Source: Candidatus Woesearchaeota archaeon (lineage in GTDB: Archaea; Nanobdellota; Nanobdellia; UBA10117; ARS21). From it: a DNA stretch of 38,813 nt. Position 1 is the stretch's first letter, and every line of letters begins with the position of its first letter. The stretch covers positions 1 to 38,813 of the forward strand of contig JABIPN010000035.1 in assembly GCA_018698915.1 (NCBI GenBank), in the 5' to 3' direction. The notes beneath the pieces are model-generated. The model was not told the DNA's origin. It saw only the letters and a program-made list of their open reading frames with translations, and made no database searches. The position numbers were made by a program, and so were the translations under genes. This document shows, in pieces, positions 34,641 to 38,813 of this stretch.

Positions 34641-37151
34641 TTAACTATTTCTTCTCCGTTTTTTTAATTCTTTTCGTAATCGTTTCCAAGTTGTAAATAA
34701 TTCAGTTACCGCTTCATCAACAGGTTGAGTTTTGAGTTTCGGAAGGATTTGCTTTAATTTACCACTCAGTTCATCCACTTCTTTAATAAATCTAGCTATT
34801 GTTTTAGGAAGGTGTTCTTTTTGAGACTTCAGAATTTTTGCAGCACGTTCAATTTCATCTAATGAAGCATGACCTGATTTAACTCCAAAAGCTAAAAGAA
34901 TTTCTGAACCCAATTTTTTTTCCTCTTTTTCAAGTTTTTTTGCAATCTTTCCAGCAACATATGAAATTCTAATTACTCCGTCTTGAATTCTTTTTGACCC
35001 TAGAATTTTTATTTGTTCCAAATCTTTAGTATTATCTAAGTGAGTTCCACCACATGCTTGAGCATCAAATCCTTTAACGTGAACAACTCTAACTTCATTA
35101 CCTGGAACAAATCCTCCTTGGTATAATGTAAATCCATATCTTTTTTCTGCTAAGTCTTTAGATAGAATTTCTTTTTCAACTTCAAGTTTATCCTTTATCG
35201 CTTTATTTGCAATAGTTTCGATTTCTTTAATTTGATTATAATTTAATGAATCATAATGTGTAATATCTAATCTACCTTTTTCTTCATTCACATCAGATCC
35301 TGCTTGCCAAATATGTTTCCCTAAAACTTTTCTTGCAGCACCACCAACAACATGAGTCGCAGTATGATGTTTCATTGTATCTGAACGACGTTTATCATTA
35401 ATTTTTCCAATAACTTTTGATCCTTCTTTAAAATCAATATTTCCAACTTCATGCATAATGTAAGGACCTTGATTGAAAGTATTAATGACTGGATTCATAT
35501 TTAATGTTCCAGTATCAAAATCTTGACCTCCTCCTCCTGCATAAAATAGTGTTTTATCAAGAATCACATATCGGTTATCAATTATTTTTAGAACGCTTGC
35601 ATCAAATTCTCTTGCACGCTCATCTGCCCAAAAAAGTTTTGTTGTTGGGAGTATACCGTACAAAGTTAGATCTTTTTCTTCTTTAAGTTTTGATTTATTT
35701 CGACGTTCATGTTTTTCAGCCACTTTCAAATAAAAGTTAGCAGGAACCTTTATTTTTCCACTTGAGGCTTCAGACAATTCTTCAGGAGTAACTCCGTGAG
35801 AATCATATAATTCCAATAGTCTATTTTCATCAACGGTTGTTTTAATTATCTTTGAAATTAATCTTTTACTTATTATTTTTGATTGATTATATTTTTGTTC
35901 TTCTGATTTTAATATTTCCTGTACCGATTTTATATTTTTTGAGAGTTCAGGATATTGAGGTTTCAATTCCTTAGCATGGAGTTCAACTAACTTTGAATAA
36001 TCAAGTTTTATATTATATTTATTTACAAAATTCATACTTCTCCGATAAATGCTTCGTAAATTATATCCTCCACCTGAATTTGAGGGTAGGGCCCCATCAG
36101 ATAATGCAAATAATAAAGTTCGAGAGTGATCTGCGATTGAATATAATGAAGATATTGGATATATTTCGTTTTTTAGTTCATCTTTAGAATATCCAATTTT
36201 TTTTGCAGTACTTGACCACATTTTCTCAATATCATCCACTTCATCAACGTTAAGCTTTCCCGATAATGGGACGAATTTATTCCATAAATCTAAATTTGGT
36301 TTTTGTCCAGATTGTTTGTATAAATATTTGACTGTTTGAGGCATAATTAATTCAAAATTTATCGGTTTTCCTGAAGTTAACCAAGGATAGCGTTCTTGAC
36401 CTGAACCCATATCTAGAACATTAATATCTAGGTCTTTGTAACCTGAAGGAGTTACTTTGTAAGTCATGTAAACTTGATTACCTAACTCAACACCGCGAGA
36501 GAAATATTCGAGAGATACTCCCAGATTTCCTCCGCCACCCCATTGATCTTCATGAAATTGGATTTCATTTAAAGGAAGTTTTATACCTTTAGTTAACCAA
36601 GTTATTATATCTGAAAGATATTTTTCCTTATTATATTTTTCAGGAGTTTGAAATGCATGCTGTCCTAAGTGAAAATGTGTTGAATAATGTCTTCCTGTAA
36701 TTCCCACATTATCAATATCATTAAATCTGAGCGATGGTTGAGACATCACTAAAGGATTTGCGGGAGGATTAACTGCACCACTCACAACAAAAGGTTGAAA
36801 TGCATATATTGATGCTTGAGTAAACCAAGTATCGTCTCTCCATCGAGCAATAGTTGGATATCGTTTTATTGGAGTATATCCTAATTTACTCATTGTTGAT
36901 GAAAATTTTTTCCACGTTTCTAGATAACCAATCTTTGATTTTGTAGGAGAATTGTTGATAAAGGAATAACCATTATTACATTCAGGTTCTCCGCAATTTT
37001 TTCTAGTTACTGTTGACCAATAAAATGTTCCACAGTTAGTACATTTTGATCTAGTAAATCCTTGTTCCTTTAGAATTTTAATTGGATAAAATTGTTCGGG
37101 AGCTTTACTCGATTTCCTTTTCAAATCCAATTTTAAATCTTTCAAGTTCAT
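34641..37151 (-). CDS. alaS: Alanyl-tRNA synthetase, archaeal type
   Basis: N-terminal Zn-binding segment CTNCGTFYWS; HHTATHVVGGAARKVLG editing motif; FDAQACGGTHLDNT. Confidence 0.96.
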   Translation of the reverse strand: MNLKDLKLDLKRKSSKAPEQFYPIKILKEQGFTRSKCTNCGTFYWSTVTRKNCGEPECNNGYSFINNSPTKSKIGYLETWKKFSSTMSKLGYTPIKRYPTIARWRDDTWFTQASIYAFQPFVVSGAVNPPANPLVMSQPSLRFNDIDNVGITGRHYSTHFHLGQHAFQTPEKYNKEKYLSDIITWLTKGIKLPLNEIQFHEDQWGGGGNLGVSLEYFSRGVELGNQVYMTYKVTPSGYKDLDINVLDMGSGQERYPWLTSGKPINFELIMPQTVKYLYKQSGQKPNLDLWNKFVPLSGKLNVDEVDDIEKMWSSTAKKIGYSKDELKNEIYPISSLYSIADHSRTLLFALSDGALPSNSGGGYNLRSIYRRSMNFVNKYNIKLDYSKLVELHAKELKPQYPELSKNIKSVQEILKSEEQKYNQSKIISKRLISKIIKTTVDENRLLELYDSHGVTPEELSEASSGKIKVPANFYLKVAEKHERRNKSKLKEEKDLTLYGILPTTKLFWADERAREFDASVLKIIDNRYVILDKTLFYAGGGGQDFDTGTLNMNPVINTFNQGPYIMHEVGNIDFKEGSKVIGKINDKRRSDTMKHHTATHVVGGAARKVLGKHIWQAGSDVNEEKGRLDITHYDSLNYNQIKEIETIANKAIKDKLEVEKEILSKDLAEKRYGFTLYQGGFVPGNEVRVVHVKGFDAQACGGTHLDNTKDLEQIKILGSKRIQDGVIRISYVAGKIAKKLEKEEKKLGSEILLAFGVKSGHASLDEIERAAKILKSQKEHLPKTIARFIKEVDELSGKLKQILPKLKTQPVDEAVTELFTTWKRLRKELKKRRRNS

Positions 37152-37188
37152 GAATAAGATTGGATGGAGAAATTATTAAGAGTTTGTA

Positions 37189-38025
37189 TTATTTTCTCAT
37201 CAGTTCTTTTTGAATTTTTAGAATATCATCTTTACTAAGTTTCTTTCCCTTCTTTAGAGCATCTTTAATATCAACTTTATTTTTAGTCCCGCCACGTTTA
37301 AACATATCTAATGCAGATTTTGTTGCAGATAATGGAAGTTTAGACATCTCTCTTAATACTCCTCCAAGTTTTGCATTAAGAATATTAATTTGATCTTTCA
37401 AACCATTTTGAACTAGTTTTGCGACATTTTTCTGTCTTTTAATTTTATTAATCTCGGCAGAAAGTACAGTTAAACGTTCAAAAATTTCACTAGATTCTTT
37501 TGCGAGTTTTTGAATATTTTCATGAATTTTATCTGCTTCGTTTTTAACTTCTCTAGTTTCTTTCTGAATTCTTTTGAATTCAACAGGAGGTGTATTTGAG
37601 ATTTCATGTTCCTTTATTATTTTTTTCAAGCTTTTTATTTTACTCATAATTTGTTTTTCTTTAGTTATACTTACTGCGCCAGTTTGAATTTGGTAGTCAA
37701 ATTGTTGTATTTCTGCGAGTATTTTTTCTATAGAAATTTTTGGTTGTTTTTTCTTGTTCTTTCTATAGTCTTCTTTAAATTTCTTTAATTTTTTAAGACC
37801 TTCACGAACTTGATTATTTCTTTCGTTTCGTTTCTTTTTAAATAAAGATAATTCTTTCTCAATTTCTCTTTTTCTTGTTTTTAAATCAATAGCTTCTTTT
37901 ATGAGCTTGTTAAGAACGTTACTTAGTTTTGTTTTTTCTTTGAATTTCTGTTCTTTCTTTGAACCTAAATCTCTAAGAGACCCAGTTAGTTCCTTTGCTT
38001 GATTTTTTAATGTATTTATATCCAT
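37189..38025 (-). CDS. Coiled-coil protein (archaeal COG1340-like)
   Basis: Long heptad-like Lys/Glu-rich helices throughout. Confidence 0.7.
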   Translation of the reverse strand: MDINTLKNQAKELTGSLRDLGSKKEQKFKEKTKLSNVLNKLIKEAIDLKTRKREIEKELSLFKKKRNERNNQVREGLKKLKKFKEDYRKNKKKQPKISIEKILAEIQQFDYQIQTGAVSITKEKQIMSKIKSLKKIIKEHEISNTPPVEFKRIQKETREVKNEADKIHENIQKLAKESSEIFERLTVLSAEINKIKRQKNVAKLVQNGLKDQINILNAKLGGVLREMSKLPLSATKSALDMFKRGGTKNKVDIKDALKKGKKLSKDDILKIQKELMRK

Positions 38026-38074
38026 TTATATCCTCCTTATACTGAGGGTTGTCAGTTTAGAGCATTATTCGAGT

Positions 38075-38386
38075 TTAACCGAACAATGCACCAAGACCTT
38101 CAGAGACATCTTCTTCAGAAGCTGCTTGTGTTTCTTCTTTTGCTTCTGCTGGACTTTCTTCAGCTGCACTTGCGCTAGCTGCTGGAGCTGCACTTGCACT
38201 TGCACTTGCTAGTTGAGTTTCTTCGATTACTTTGTTTATATCAACATCTACAAGAGCTGCGGCAGTTGCCTTTACTCTAGCTTCATCAACGCTTACGCCA
38301 GCTGCAGATAAAGTCTTTGTAAGTGCGTCAGCACTAACGTCTTTCCCTGCCTTGTTCAATAACATTGCTGCATATACGTATTCCAT
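38075..38386 (-). CDS. rpl12: Ribosomal protein P1/L12
   Basis: MEYVYAAMLLNKAGKDVSADALTKTLSAAGVSVDEARVKATAAALVDVDINKVIEE...; acidic tail EEDVSEGLGALFG. Confidence 0.96.
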   Translation of the reverse strand: MEYVYAAMLLNKAGKDVSADALTKTLSAAGVSVDEARVKATAAALVDVDINKVIEETQLASASASAAPAASASAAEESPAEAKEETQAASEEDVSEGLGALFG

Positions 38387-38389
38387 TTT

Positions 38390-38813
38390 TTATTCCTTAT
38401 CAGATTGATTATCTGAAGATGATTCCTCTTCTTGAGGAGTTTCTGATTCAGCAGTCTCACCTGCTTCTTTTGATTCGGTTTCTTCTACTTTATCTTCTTT
38501 TTGGTCTTCAGCTGGAACATTTCCAACCTTTTCTTTCAATGCTGAAGCTTCTGCGTCAGCTTTTGATAATACCAATTCTTTTACCTTATCAGCAAGAATT
38601 CCTTGCGAGTATGCAAGTTTCATTGCATTCATTTCTGCATTTCGAATCATGATTTCTGCAGTTTCTTTGTTAATTAATCCAGTTCCAACTGCAAGTTTCA
38701 ATGCGTCAATATGTAATGATTTAATTTGAGCGATTAATTCATCTGAATCTACATCTAATTCAGATCTCATAAAGATTGTACCATCTTCTAATGCTGCAAC
38801 TAAATTTAATCCA
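38390..38813 (-). CDS. rpl10: Ribosomal protein uL10 (P0), N-terminus beyond window
   Basis: Same frame continues upstream of the track start as ...GLNLVAALEDGTIFMRSELDVDSDEL to the window edge; acidic C-terminus. Confidence 0.9.
   Translation of the reverse strand, partial: GLNLVAALEDGTIFMRSELDVDSDELIAQIKSLHIDALKLAVGTGLINKETAEIMIRNAEMNAMKLAYSQGILADKVKELVLSKADAEASALKEKVGNVPAEDQKEDKVEETESKEAGETAESETPQEEESSSDNQSDKE

Overview
The window is AT-rich archaeal DNA, probably DPANN/Woesearchaeota-like (lineage is inference). It holds MCM, TBP, RFC small and large subunits, aIF2-beta, archaeal-type AlaRS, Spt5, SecE, uL11, P-stalk L12/uL10, a 7S SRP RNA and leaderless-looking promoters. From ~13.8 to 38.8 kb it is mostly core information processing: three tRNAs (Gln-CUG, Ser-GGA, Phe-GAA), SRP RNA, an RPA-like OB/wHTH gene beside mcm, TBP, IleRS, RFC, two FKBPs, a P-type ATPase, FtsZ, SecE-Spt5-L11, AlaRS and L12-L10. 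From ~0 to 10 kb it is accessory. There is a compact same-strand cluster of secreted or single-TM proteins sharing a beta-sandwich-like terminal domain, plus a hidden ribbon-helix-helix ORF, a protein with an internally duplicated domain, a wHTH gene behind a phased TGTTAAAC array, and a Xer-type tyrosine recombinase. The best candidate for an undescribed system is this surface-protein cluster with its TGTTAA(A)CA operator-like sites. Other leads are a GNAT gene cut by one in-frame TGA where Gly fits, a HAD gene frameshifted at an A8 tract ~1.5 kb away, a compact UUCG-capped structured element between tRNA-Phe and tRNA-Ser, and a split SecE-Spt5-L11-(L1)-L10-L12 neighbourhood. All assignments come from reading the sequence; no searches were run.
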